Assembly: GCF_007753265.1 (NCBI RefSeq)
Contig: NZ_CP036349.1
Coordinates: 1,087,363 to 1,151,362 of the forward strand
Direction of reading: 5' to 3'
From: Botrimarina mediterranea
GTDB taxonomy: Bacteria; Planctomycetota; Planctomycetia; Pirellulales; Lacipirellulaceae
Length of the DNA stretch: 64,000 bases
Below are positions 35,969-43,864 of the stretch, piece by piece. Each line of letters opens with the position of its first letter. Within the stretch, counting starts at the first letter, position 1. A model generated the notes under the pieces. It did no database searches. It saw only the letters and a program-made list of their open reading frames with translations, and was not told where the DNA came from. A program made the translations under genes and the position numbers.

Positions 35969-35993
35969 GGTTGTTAATCCAAGTTGCATCGAC

Positions 35994-36569
35994 TCACGCC
36001 GTCTGCCCGGCGTGCTTGCCCTCGGCGATCTCATCGACGAGCTTCGCGCAGAAGGCGTTGAGGTCGGCGGGCGTGCGGCTGGTGACGAGGCCCTCGTCGC
36101 AGACGCACTCTTCATCGACCCAGTTCGCGCCGGCGTTGATGAGGTCAGTCCTGACGCTTGGGTAGGAAGTCACCTTGCGGCCTTCGACCACGTCGGCCTC
36201 GACGAGCAGCCACGGCCCGTGGCAGATCGCGGCGACCGGCTTGTGCTGCTTGAAGAACTCGGTGACGAAACGCACGGCGTCGGCGTCTTGGCGCAGGGTG
36301 TCGGGGTTCTTGAGACCGCCGGGCAAGATCAAGGCGTCGAACTCGTCGGCGCTCGATTCGCTAACGATGCGATCGACGGGGATCTTGTCGCCGAGTTGAT
36401 CGTGATGCTTGCCTTGGATCTCGCCCATCTCGAGCGAGACGACGAAGGCTTCACCGCCCGAGTCGATGACGGCGTCGCGGGGTTGGGTAAGCTCGTCCTG
36501 CTCGAAGCCGTCGGTGGCGAGCACCGCGACCTTCTTCCCTTTGAGTTGATCGGCGTCGTACTTGTTCAT
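35994..36569 (-). CDS. DJ-1/PfpI family protein (type 1 glutamine amidotransferase-like)
   Basis: The 191-residue protein matches the PfpI/YhbO branch: KKVAVLATDGFEQDEL, DALILPGGLKNPD, the nucleophile elbow AICHGPW (C116) and VTSYPSVRTDLINAGANWVDEE. Members act as stress-related deglycases or hydrolases in the cytoplasm. It lies 55 bp after a small desulforedoxin-like gene on the same strand, suggesting a stress operon. Confidence 0.88.
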   Translation of the reverse strand: MNKYDADQLKGKKVAVLATDGFEQDELTQPRDAVIDSGGEAFVVSLEMGEIQGKHHDQLGDKIPVDRIVSESSADEFDALILPGGLKNPDTLRQDADAVRFVTEFFKQHKPVAAICHGPWLLVEADVVEGRKVTSYPSVRTDLINAGANWVDEECVCDEGLVTSRTPADLNAFCAKLVDEIAEGKHAGQTA

Positions 36570-36624
36570 TTGTTATCGCTCGGTTGTTGGTGTTGTCGTT
36601 TGTTTATTGATCGCCCGCTCGTGG

Positions 36625-36789
36625 TTAACCGTGCTCGACGTTGACCGTCGCGGGCTTCAGCTTCTCCATCGGCTGACCACAGCAGGTGAAGGTCGGCTCA
36701 CCGGTTTCGCAGTGGCAGGGCGTTTTGATTTCGATCTGCATCTTGCAATGGCTGCACTGGTAAGCGTCGCCAACGAGGGGCTTGGACAT
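36625..36789 (-). CDS. Small desulforedoxin-like metal-binding protein
   Basis: The 54-residue protein begins MSKPLVGDAYQCSHCKMQ and continues to TFTCCGQPMEKLKP. The C-x2-C followed by CCGxPM is the desulforedoxin/desulfoferrodoxin N-terminal pattern for an Fe(SCys)4 site. An extra CHC lies between the two halves. A role as a small electron carrier or metal-site protein in oxidative stress fits the PfpI neighbour but is inferred. Confidence 0.7.
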   Translation of the reverse strand: MSKPLVGDAYQCSHCKMQIEIKTPCHCETGEPTFTCCGQPMEKLKPATVNVEHG

Positions 36790-37051
36790 GGTCGCACTCC
36801 TGACGAGGGGTGAACGCCGCCGTGGGTCCGCGTTCGCTAGACGCGGCAGCCGGGCGGCATCGCTTGCAACACTGCTGGTGCAATCGCCATGCCTACGACG
36901 AGACGACGACTGGCCGTGCGCCAGCTGGGGTGACGCCGCTGCTTCCGCTGACAGTCTGGGCGCAACGCGACCATTGAGGCCGTGGGCCAATCAATACTCA
37001 GATTGAGCAAAGTAGTGGCTAAAACGATTTCTGCCGGTTCGAGCGATCGCT

Positions 37052-37057
37052 TATAAT
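37052..37057 (+). promoter_or_regulatory. Candidate -10 box for the 37092 gene
   Basis: TATAAT lies 35 bp before the GTG start, in a locally AT-richer stretch; TTCTGC about 17 bp upstream could be a weak -35. The rest of the gap 36790-37091 shows nothing else I can name. Confidence 0.4.
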
Positions 37058-37091
37058 GCTCGCATTGTGGGGAGTCGGTTCGGTTTAGGAG

Positions 37092-38783
37092 GTGGGGTGG
37101 GTGGACGAGATCGAGCAAAGCGTTGACGCGGCCCGGCAGCGGTTGGTGCTCCGGCAATGGGCGGGGCGTCTCGCGCTCTGCCTGACGATCGCGTTCGGTG
37201 TCGCTTTCGTGGCGATTCTGGCGCCCAAGGTGGTCGTACTGCCGAACCTGCCCGCGAGTTGGGCCACGCTCTGGCTTGCCGGAGCGGTGCTGGCGGGCGT
37301 TGTGGCGGCGAGCGTCTGGACAGCCTTGCGTCGCAAGACGCGGGTCGAGGCGGCGGTCGAGATCGACCAGCGTTACAACCTCCGCGAGCGGATCGCCAGC
37401 AGCCTGACGCTCAGCGAAGAGGACTTGGCCACGCCCGCTGGCGCCGCGCTGCTGCGCGACGCCCGGCGGGCGATCGCGAAGGTCGAGGTCGCCGAGCGGT
37501 TCAAGCTGGGGCTCGACCGGGGCGTTTGGCGGCCGCTCGCCCCGGCGCTGGCCGCGCTGCTGATCGCGACGCTGGTCGGGAACCGCACAGCGCAGGCGAC
37601 CGTCGAGCCGTCGCCAACCGAGCAGGTCGCGGCCGACGAGGCGAAGAAGGCCGCCGAGGAGGCCCGCAAGCAGCTGGCGAAGCGCCGCCAGGAGGCCGAG
37701 GAGAAGGGGCTCGCCGACGCCTCGGCGCTGCTCAAGAAGGTCGAAGAGGGGACGGCCGAGCTGGCGAAGAAAGAAGCCAAGGACCCCGCCAAGGCGGCCG
37801 TCAAGCTCAACGACCTGTCACGAGAACTCGCCGAGCGACGCGACAAGCTCGGTGGGGGCGACGAGCTGCGCAACCAGCTCAACCGCATGAAAGACATTGG
37901 TAAGGGCCCCGCCGACAAGGCCGCCGACGCCATGAAGCAGGGCGATTGGCAGAAAGCGATGGACGAGATCGCCAAGGTCCGCGAGCAGCTCGCAGGCGGG
38001 GACCTCCCGCAGGAGAAAAAGGACCAACTCGCCGCGCAGCTCGGCAAGATGCAGCAGCAACTGGGCGAGGCGACTCAACAGCACCAACAGCAGAAGCAGG
38101 ACCTTGAGCGGCAGCTCGCCGAGGCCCAGCGACAGGGCGACCTCAACCAGGCCGGCAAGCTCCAGCAGAAGCTCGACCAGCTCGGCATGAAGCAGCCGCA
38201 GATGGAACGCTTGCAGCAGCTAGCGCAGCAGATGCAGCAGGCGAAAGAGGCGATGGAAGCGGGCGATCCGCAGCAGGCTGCCAACGCGATGCAGCAGATG
38301 GCCCAGCAGATGGACCAGATGGCGCGCGAGGATCAGGAGATGCGGATGCTCGACGCTGCGATGGCCGACATCATGGGCGCCAAAGAAGCGATGGGAATGG
38401 AAGCGGGCGACAAGCCCGGCGACCAAGCCGGCCAAATGGCGGGCAATCAGCCCGGGATGGGGCAGGAGGGCCAAGGCCAGAACCAGCCCGGCGCGAATGG
38501 CCGCGGAATGGGCCGGGGACGCGGCGATGGCTCGCGCAACACCGAGAAAGACAACGTCTCCTACCGCGACACCCAGGTCCGCCAAGACGTGGGCCGCGGC
38601 TCGAGCACGTTCGGTGGCCTCGTCGATGGCCCGACGGTGAAGGGGGACGTCGTCGAGTCGATCAAGACGCCGCTCAACGCTTCCGACGCTCAGCCGGCCG
38701 ACCCACTCACCAGCGAGCGGCTCCCGAAGTCACGCCGCGAGCACGCCGAGGAGTACTTCCGCGGCCTGCGGGACAAGCTTTGA
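37092..38783 (+). CDS. Membrane-anchored coiled-coil protein
   Basis: The 563-residue protein has two or three N-terminal transmembrane helices (about 25-80 and 145-165), then a long Gln/Lys/Glu/Met-rich coiled coil (about 175-430) full of QQMQQ and QAMxxGD units. A Gly/Asn-rich linker (GQMAGNQPGMGQEGQGQNQP) and a C-terminal region ending SRREHAEEYFRGLRDKL follow. It resembles the DUF4175-type large membrane proteins of planctomycetes and proteobacteria. It starts at GTG after TTAGGAGG. The DUF4175 link is tentative. Confidence 0.65.
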   Translation: MGWVDEIEQSVDAARQRLVLRQWAGRLALCLTIAFGVAFVAILAPKVVVLPNLPASWATLWLAGAVLAGVVAASVWTALRRKTRVEAAVEIDQRYNLRERIASSLTLSEEDLATPAGAALLRDARRAIAKVEVAERFKLGLDRGVWRPLAPALAALLIATLVGNRTAQATVEPSPTEQVAADEAKKAAEEARKQLAKRRQEAEEKGLADASALLKKVEEGTAELAKKEAKDPAKAAVKLNDLSRELAERRDKLGGGDELRNQLNRMKDIGKGPADKAADAMKQGDWQKAMDEIAKVREQLAGGDLPQEKKDQLAAQLGKMQQQLGEATQQHQQQKQDLERQLAEAQRQGDLNQAGKLQQKLDQLGMKQPQMERLQQLAQQMQQAKEAMEAGDPQQAANAMQQMAQQMDQMAREDQEMRMLDAAMADIMGAKEAMGMEAGDKPGDQAGQMAGNQPGMGQEGQGQNQPGANGRGMGRGRGDGSRNTEKDNVSYRDTQVRQDVGRGSSTFGGLVDGPTVKGDVVESIKTPLNASDAQPADPLTSERLPKSRREHAEEYFRGLRDKL

Positions 38784-38896
38784 GCTCGTTTCGGTTTGCT
38801 AGCTTCCTGGACGGCACGCCCCTTGCCAGCCTAGATTGCCCAGATGGCTGCCCAGCAGGGGCCGGCCCGCTAGCGTTAATCCCCCAGGCCTTCCTG

Positions 38897-40765
38897 ATGT
38901 TCCTGATCCGCAATCTGACGCTCGCCCTAAGCGTCGTTATCGCCCCCGCCACGGTTTCGCTCGCTCAAGACTATCGGTCGCTCGCCGACGCGGCCAAGTC
39001 TTCGTTCCAGCCGCTCACGGCCGAGGACTTGGCCGCGTCGCGTGGCCGGCTCGCGGAGCAGGTCTACGCCGTCGAGCGACTGGTGAACCCCGAATCGGAG
39101 TTCGGCCGCCGCTGGCTGTCGTTCCTGGCGTGGGAGGGCGTGCAGAAGCAACTCGCCCCCGACGCCGAGCCAGACCTGGCCGCCGCGCGGGAGACGCTCC
39201 GCCGGCTCGGCTCGGGCGCGGACGGTCTCGACCGGCCGGAGCTCCAGGCGGTCGCCGATGCACTGGAGGACTACATCGTCGTGGCGTCGTTCGCCCCGGC
39301 GCCGGCCGAGCGGCAGAAGCAGTCCTTCGAGGCGACCGTCGATGGCGTCGCCGAACGGCTCGCCGACGAGGCGGCGCTGAAGTCGGCCCGCGGCAGCCAC
39401 GAGGTCGAACGCCGGCTGGCGCTGCTCGCCGGGCTCGATTCGCTCGATAGGGACGATTCGCTCGCGGCGCAGGTGCGGGGCGAGTTCGGCGCGCCGAACG
39501 CCTACGTCGAGGTCGACACGCCGACGCTCAACAAACTCGCCGGCCGCGCGATCAACGATTGCGGACCGCTCACCGATTGCATCCTCGGCACCAGCATCCG
39601 CGGCACGGGTCTGACGAACGGCGTGGTGAGTGTCTCGACGCTTCCATCTGACGGCCGCGCGCGACTGTTGTTCACTCTGACGGGTTCGACCCGCTCCAAC
39701 ACGGTGGGCGTCAACGGCCCGGTGCAGATCCGCAGCGTGGGGACCACAACGTTTGCGGCGTCGAAGCTCGTGACGCTCAGCGACGAGCGTTTCGACCTCT
39801 CGCCGGCGAGCGCCAACGCGACGACCCGCACCAGGACGCAAGGCGTCTCGAAGATCGGCGGCGGGCTCGGCAGCCGATTGATCGAGCGGATCGCCCGCCA
39901 GCGTGTTGCAGAGCAGAAGGCCCGCGCCGATGCGATCGCTTCAGACCACGCCGAGGTCCGTGTCAGGAACCGGCTCAACGAAGAGCTCGGCCTGCGCATC
40001 ACGGAGGCCCGCGGCGACTACGACGCCCGCGTCACCCGCCAACTCCGCCAGCGCCGGGCCACGCCACGGAGCATCGTTTACCACACGACATCGCACTCGC
40101 TGACGCTCGACGCCGTGATGGCCGGCGAGAGCCAATTGGCCGCCTGGGGCGAGCCGCCGGCGCCGCTGCCCGCGCCGATCAGCGCGCGGCTGCACCAGAC
40201 CGCGATCAACAACCTCCTGGATTCCTACCTCGGCGGCGCGACGTTGCGGCGCGAATCGGTTGAGGAGCCGACGCGGATCAACATCGTCACGCCCTCGTGG
40301 CTCGAACTGAAGGCCGACCAGCCCGCCGAGGGCGAGGAGTTCCAGGCTTGGTCGATGCGGCTGCGGGCCGACCGGCCGATCTCGGTCGAACTGCACGAGG
40401 GGAGGATCAAAGCGATCATCCACACCGAGCAGATCCGCGTCGAAGACAAGAGCTATGACAACTGGGACCTCGTGGCGGTCTTCGAACCGCAACAGGTCGA
40501 GGGCCGTTGGCAGCTCGTCCGCCAGGGGGACGTGGACGTCCTGCCGACGCGTTTCGACCCCGCGTCGGGCGGGCAGCTCTCGAGCTCCGAGGTCGGGCTA
40601 CGCACCAACCTCTCGGACGCCATCAACAAGGGCAATCGTATCCCGCAGACCGTGGACATCGATCCGATCGATCTCACGAAGCGCGAAGGCCCGGTGGAGA
40701 ACCTTCACATGGAGGGGATCGAGATCCACGATGGCTGGGTTGTGGTGGGGTGGCGAGCGGAATGA
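38897..40765 (+). CDS. Large secreted protein of unknown function
   Basis: The 622-residue protein has a signal peptide (MFLIRNLTLALSVVIAPATVSLA) and no recognised enzyme domain. The N-terminal half is helical. Middle and C-terminal parts are beta-rich, with VNGPVQIRSVGTTTFAASK and SVELHEGRIKAIIHTEQIRVEDKSYDNWDLVAVFEPQQVEGRWQLVRQG. The start directly before the signal peptide is chosen over an open-frame extension. The gap to the upstream coiled-coil gene is only 113 bp, so co-transcription is possible. Confidence 0.65.
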   Translation: MFLIRNLTLALSVVIAPATVSLAQDYRSLADAAKSSFQPLTAEDLAASRGRLAEQVYAVERLVNPESEFGRRWLSFLAWEGVQKQLAPDAEPDLAAARETLRRLGSGADGLDRPELQAVADALEDYIVVASFAPAPAERQKQSFEATVDGVAERLADEAALKSARGSHEVERRLALLAGLDSLDRDDSLAAQVRGEFGAPNAYVEVDTPTLNKLAGRAINDCGPLTDCILGTSIRGTGLTNGVVSVSTLPSDGRARLLFTLTGSTRSNTVGVNGPVQIRSVGTTTFAASKLVTLSDERFDLSPASANATTRTRTQGVSKIGGGLGSRLIERIARQRVAEQKARADAIASDHAEVRVRNRLNEELGLRITEARGDYDARVTRQLRQRRATPRSIVYHTTSHSLTLDAVMAGESQLAAWGEPPAPLPAPISARLHQTAINNLLDSYLGGATLRRESVEEPTRINIVTPSWLELKADQPAEGEEFQAWSMRLRADRPISVELHEGRIKAIIHTEQIRVEDKSYDNWDLVAVFEPQQVEGRWQLVRQGDVDVLPTRFDPASGGQLSSSEVGLRTNLSDAINKGNRIPQTVDIDPIDLTKREGPVENLHMEGIEIHDGWVVVGWRAE

Positions 40766-40810
40766 TGAGAGGTCTCCTGTAGGTTATTTAACGGGCGGCG
40801 CCGTCCACAG

Positions 40811-41218
40811 CTATCCAAGCGGCAAGTTGCTGCGCGTCACTCGTCCGCCGCTCTCGTATCGCCCGGGGCCGACGAAACGACACCAGCGGAGCGTCACATC
40901 GATCTGTAGCCCGCCTAGCCCGATTTCTTCGAGACGCGGGTCGGCCGCCCGCATCCGCACGCGGCGGTAGGGGAGGGCCTCGGTGTGCTCCAGCCCGATG
41001 CCCCGCGCGCTTACATCGCGGCCGACAACGTAAGTGGGTTCTGCGTCCGCTGCCGGTTTGCCCGTCGCCTCGTTGATCGGCGTCAACGCCAAGCGGTAAC
41101 TGAACTCACGACGATCGGCGCCCCGCCTCTCGTGGGCGCAGGTTCCCAAGAGTTCGCATTCCGCCTGTTGCCTGAAAGCTTCGGGGGGAGCGTCAATTTG
41201 AGGCGCGCAGTCACCCAT
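40811..41218 (-). CDS. PilZ domain-like protein
   Basis: The 135-residue protein has RRGADRREFSYRLALTPI followed by VVGRDVSARGIGLEHTEALPYRRVRM, which matches the PilZ RxxxR...(D/N)xSxxG layout for c-di-GMP binding. A short Cys-containing N-terminal stretch precedes it. An upstream in-frame TTG at 41275 would add 19 residues. Single-domain PilZ proteins commonly couple c-di-GMP to motility or secretion, but no neighbour fixes a target. Confidence 0.65.
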   Translation of the reverse strand: MGDCAPQIDAPPEAFRQQAECELLGTCAHERRGADRREFSYRLALTPINEATGKPAADAEPTYVVGRDVSARGIGLEHTEALPYRRVRMRAADPRLEEIGLGGLQIDVTLRWCRFVGPGRYESGGRVTRSNLPLG

Positions 41219-41513
41219 GGGATCGGGACCCTCCGAGACCGGAATTCGGCGCCGACGGTTCAGCCGCGGAGCCAATGCAGAGTGGGCTTAGACGAGGAGC
41301 GGGCCGAGGCGTCCGCCATCTGAAAAGTACGTCGCGGATTCGCAACTAGCGGGGCTAGCGGCCGGAAGTTGAGATTTCTCTTGCCGGCGCCGCCGGACTA
41401 ACCGGACCCCGTGCGGGGATCGCCGATTGTATCGCTAAAGCCCAAGGCGGCGGCTCCGCGGCTGATGTATGGCGCCGTCCGGCAGACCGAGGCGTCCGGA
41501 TTTTGAGCCCCGC

Positions 41514-41960
41514 TCAGAGAGCCAGCATCCCCAGGCACCAGAAGGCCGCTGCTGCGATGGCGAGGGTCGCGAGCATCGAAAGGGCTTCGGCCATGGTGGC
41601 CGTCCGTGGGCGCGGCGCCAGGAGGAACGATGCGACTTGTGACTCGACGCCTCCAACGGAGAACTGCCGCCGCCAGTCGCTAGCCGCGGGGCGGCCGGGG
41701 TTTCCCGCCATCGCCACGCCGTTGGGCGACACGGCCGCCATGGTCGTCACCGGCCGACTCACGCCCCGGTAGCGTGGCAAAGCCGCTCGCTCCCGTGCGG
41801 TCAGCGCCTCGTGCGTCTGCTCGTCGTACGGCCGTAGCGCCTCGGCGATGCGGCGGCACTCCGCGCAGGCCATCAGGTGGCGATTGACGGCGGCGTCGCT
41901 CGGACGGCCCGCTGGGAAGGGGCCCGCCGTCAGGACGACAAAGACGTGATCGCATTCCAT
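41514..41960 (-). CDS. Zinc-finger anti-sigma-like membrane protein
   Basis: The 148-residue protein begins MECDHVFVVL. It has NRHLMACAECRRIAEAL, an H-x3-C-x2-C motif like the anti-sigma ZAS/zf-HC2 fold, and a single C-terminal transmembrane helix (LSMLATLAIAAAAFWCLGM). The layout fits an anti-sigma factor or related membrane regulator, but no sigma factor gene adjoins. The gaps 41219-41513 and 41961-42357 show no further gene. Confidence 0.6.
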   Translation of the reverse strand: MECDHVFVVLTAGPFPAGRPSDAAVNRHLMACAECRRIAEALRPYDEQTHEALTARERAALPRYRGVSRPVTTMAAVSPNGVAMAGNPGRPAASDWRRQFSVGGVESQVASFLLAPRPRTATMAEALSMLATLAIAAAAFWCLGMLAL

Positions 41961-42357
41961 CGCGCATCTCCGAAGAGCAGGCGACAAGCCCTTCGCCTGG
42001 GGCGAAAGCGTCGCGGCAGCCGTTCCGCCAGCCGGCCGCGGGTGACAAGCAGGAAGATTTCAGACGAGGTGCAGATCGAGTCGGTTCCTAAAGATTATTT
42101 CGTCGCGGCGCCGGCTCGCTAGTGCATTTCACCCGGGGGTTTACCGAAAAAAAGGGCGGATGCCCCCGCCATCGGGTGGAACCCATCGAGACGCAGCCAA
42201 CCGTGCATGGTTTCGCGCAGTCTCAGCCGGTTGCTAGCTGCAATACAAGGCATCTCACCACGACGGGCACGAAGGTCGCGACGAGCTGTTCACGAGGCGT
42301 CGTGAACCTCTGGAGCAACCTTTGTGACGCCAAAAACCTGTTCCGCCGAAAGTTTTC

Positions 42358-42855
42358 TCAGGAGTTGGCCTTCAGCTCCGCTAGCGCATTGAGCACTTGC
42401 TCGTCGTGGCCGTCGACGCTGACGCGCTTCCACACCTTCGCTACTTTGCCATCGGCGTCGATCAGGAATGTGCTCCGCTGGATGCCCATCGACTTCTTGC
42501 CGTACATGTTTTTCTCACGCCAGGCGCCGTACTTGTCGGCCACCTTGTGGTCGGGGTCGGCAAGGAGCGGGAAGTTGAGCGAGTACTTGTCGCGGAACTT
42601 CTCGTGGCTGGCGACATCGTCGGGGCTGACGCCGAGGACCACCGCCTCGCTCCCCGCGAGCTTCGCCTGGGCGTCGCGGAACGCGCAGGCCTCCTTGGTG
42701 CAGCCAGGGGTGTCGTCCGCGGGGTAAAAATAAAGCACCACTGGCCGGCCTTTGAGGTCGGAGAGCCGAACCTTCTGGCCGTCGTCGGCTGTCAGGGTGA
42801 AGGCGGGCGCTTTGGCGCCGGCTTCGATCCAGGTGGGGGCGTCTTCGGTTGCCAT
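42358..42855 (-). CDS. bcp: Thioredoxin-dependent peroxiredoxin Bcp/PrxQ
   Basis: The 165-residue protein has the PrxQ signature YFYPADDTPGCTKEACAF, with peroxidatic C52 and resolving C57 five residues later. VSPDDVASHEKF, FPLLADPDHKVADKYGAW and RSTFLIDADGKVAKVW complete the family pattern. It reduces hydroperoxides in the cytoplasm. The ATG at 42855 is family-typical; an upstream open extension is rejected. Confidence 0.93.
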   Translation of the reverse strand: MATEDAPTWIEAGAKAPAFTLTADDGQKVRLSDLKGRPVVLYFYPADDTPGCTKEACAFRDAQAKLAGSEAVVLGVSPDDVASHEKFRDKYSLNFPLLADPDHKVADKYGAWREKNMYGKKSMGIQRSTFLIDADGKVAKVWKRVSVDGHDEQVLNALAELKANS

Positions 42856-43125
42856 GTCTCGGGCGGGGCTTTGAGGGCTCAACGGAACGGGAAATCGCGG
42901 CGAGCCGCGGCCGTCCCGTGAAGAACCGCCGAGCCCTGCGCGAAGAGTGTAGGAAATCAGGGCTAGAGGGCCACCCGGGGCCAATCCGCTGTCGACCTAC
43001 CGCCTGCCTCGGTCCGATCATGCGCTCCGGAGGGCAACTCCGGGGTCAAAAGGCCCGGCGCCAGGGCGTCGCCCCTTGGCGAAGGGTCGATTACAATCAA
43101 CTACCGACGAGGAGAATCGTCACCC

Positions 43126-43572
43126 ATGCCTGCTAGCCTTCTGGAGCCTGCGATCACCCACGAGACCGAAACCGCGACCGACGCCTCCGCCATCAAGCGG
43201 GGAGAGGCCACCAGCCTCCAGCTGGCGCTGGCCGCCGCGCGGATCGCCGCCGACAACCGCGGTGAGAACATCACGGTCCTCGACCTGCGCGAAGTCACGC
43301 CGGTCTTCGACTACTTCGTCATCGCCACCGGCACCAACCGTCGGCAGCTGCACGCGATCAGCGAAGAGATCGATCACTGCCTCGAGGACGACCTTGGCGA
43401 ACCCCGGATGGGGATCGAAGGCTACGCCGAGAGCCGCTGGATCCTGCTGGACTACGGCTCGATCGTCGTGCACCTGTTCGACGCCGAAACGCGCGATTTC
43501 TACGCGCTGGAGGACCTGTGGACCGACGCAGTCAAAGTCCCGCTGCCGTCGGATCCCGCGCCAGAGGCTTAA
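43126..43572 (+). CDS. rsfS: Ribosomal silencing factor RsfS
   Basis: The 148-residue protein matches RsfS (DUF143): ITVLDLREVTPVFDYFVIATGTNRRQL, GIEGYAESRWILLDYGSIVVHLFDAETRDFYALEDLW. RsfS binds ribosomal protein L14 and blocks subunit joining under starvation. The first 30 residues are a low-complexity extension (PASLLEPAITHETET). A GAGGAG site precedes the ATG. Confidence 0.93.
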   Translation: MPASLLEPAITHETETATDASAIKRGEATSLQLALAAARIAADNRGENITVLDLREVTPVFDYFVIATGTNRRQLHAISEEIDHCLEDDLGEPRMGIEGYAESRWILLDYGSIVVHLFDAETRDFYALEDLWTDAVKVPLPSDPAPEA

Positions 43573-43576
43573 GGTG

Positions 43577-43817
43577 TCGCGCAGAGACGCTCCAGACGCA
43601 GAGTCCTGGGCCGTTATGTCTCGCGCATAGTAAGGCAAATTGTAGGAGGCGTCTCCAGACGCCGATTACGCGCACCATGCCGTTGCGGTGTGGACACCGT
43701 AATCGGGGTCTGGAGACCCCTCCCACATTCCTTGTAGGAGCGACATCAGCTTCGCTCCTTTGCGCCTTTGCGTGAGTCCACCCGCACACCCCTCTGCGTC
43801 TCCGCGTCTCTGCGCGA
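43577..43817. repeat. Palindrome TCGCGCAGAGACGC enclosing a second palindromic repeat
   Basis: The outer arms are TCGCGCAGAGACGCTCCAGA-type sequence at 43577-43603 and its complement (CTCTGCGTCTCCGCGTCTCT) at 43792-43817. Inside, at 43640-43727, sits copy 5 of the GGCGTCTCC..GGAGACCCC family. The left arm begins 5 bp after the rsfS stop. Confidence 0.85.
43640..43727. repeat. Palindromic repeat, TCTCC..GGAGA family, copy 5
   Basis: The left arm TTGTAGGAGGCGTCTCCAGA, the core CGATTACGCGCACCATGCCG and the right arm GGGGTCTGGAGACCCCTCCC match copies 1-4. Confidence 0.9.
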
Positions 43818-43864
43818 GACCTGCCCGCCTTGCAGCCCAGCAGCCCCCCAGCCATTCTCTTGGC

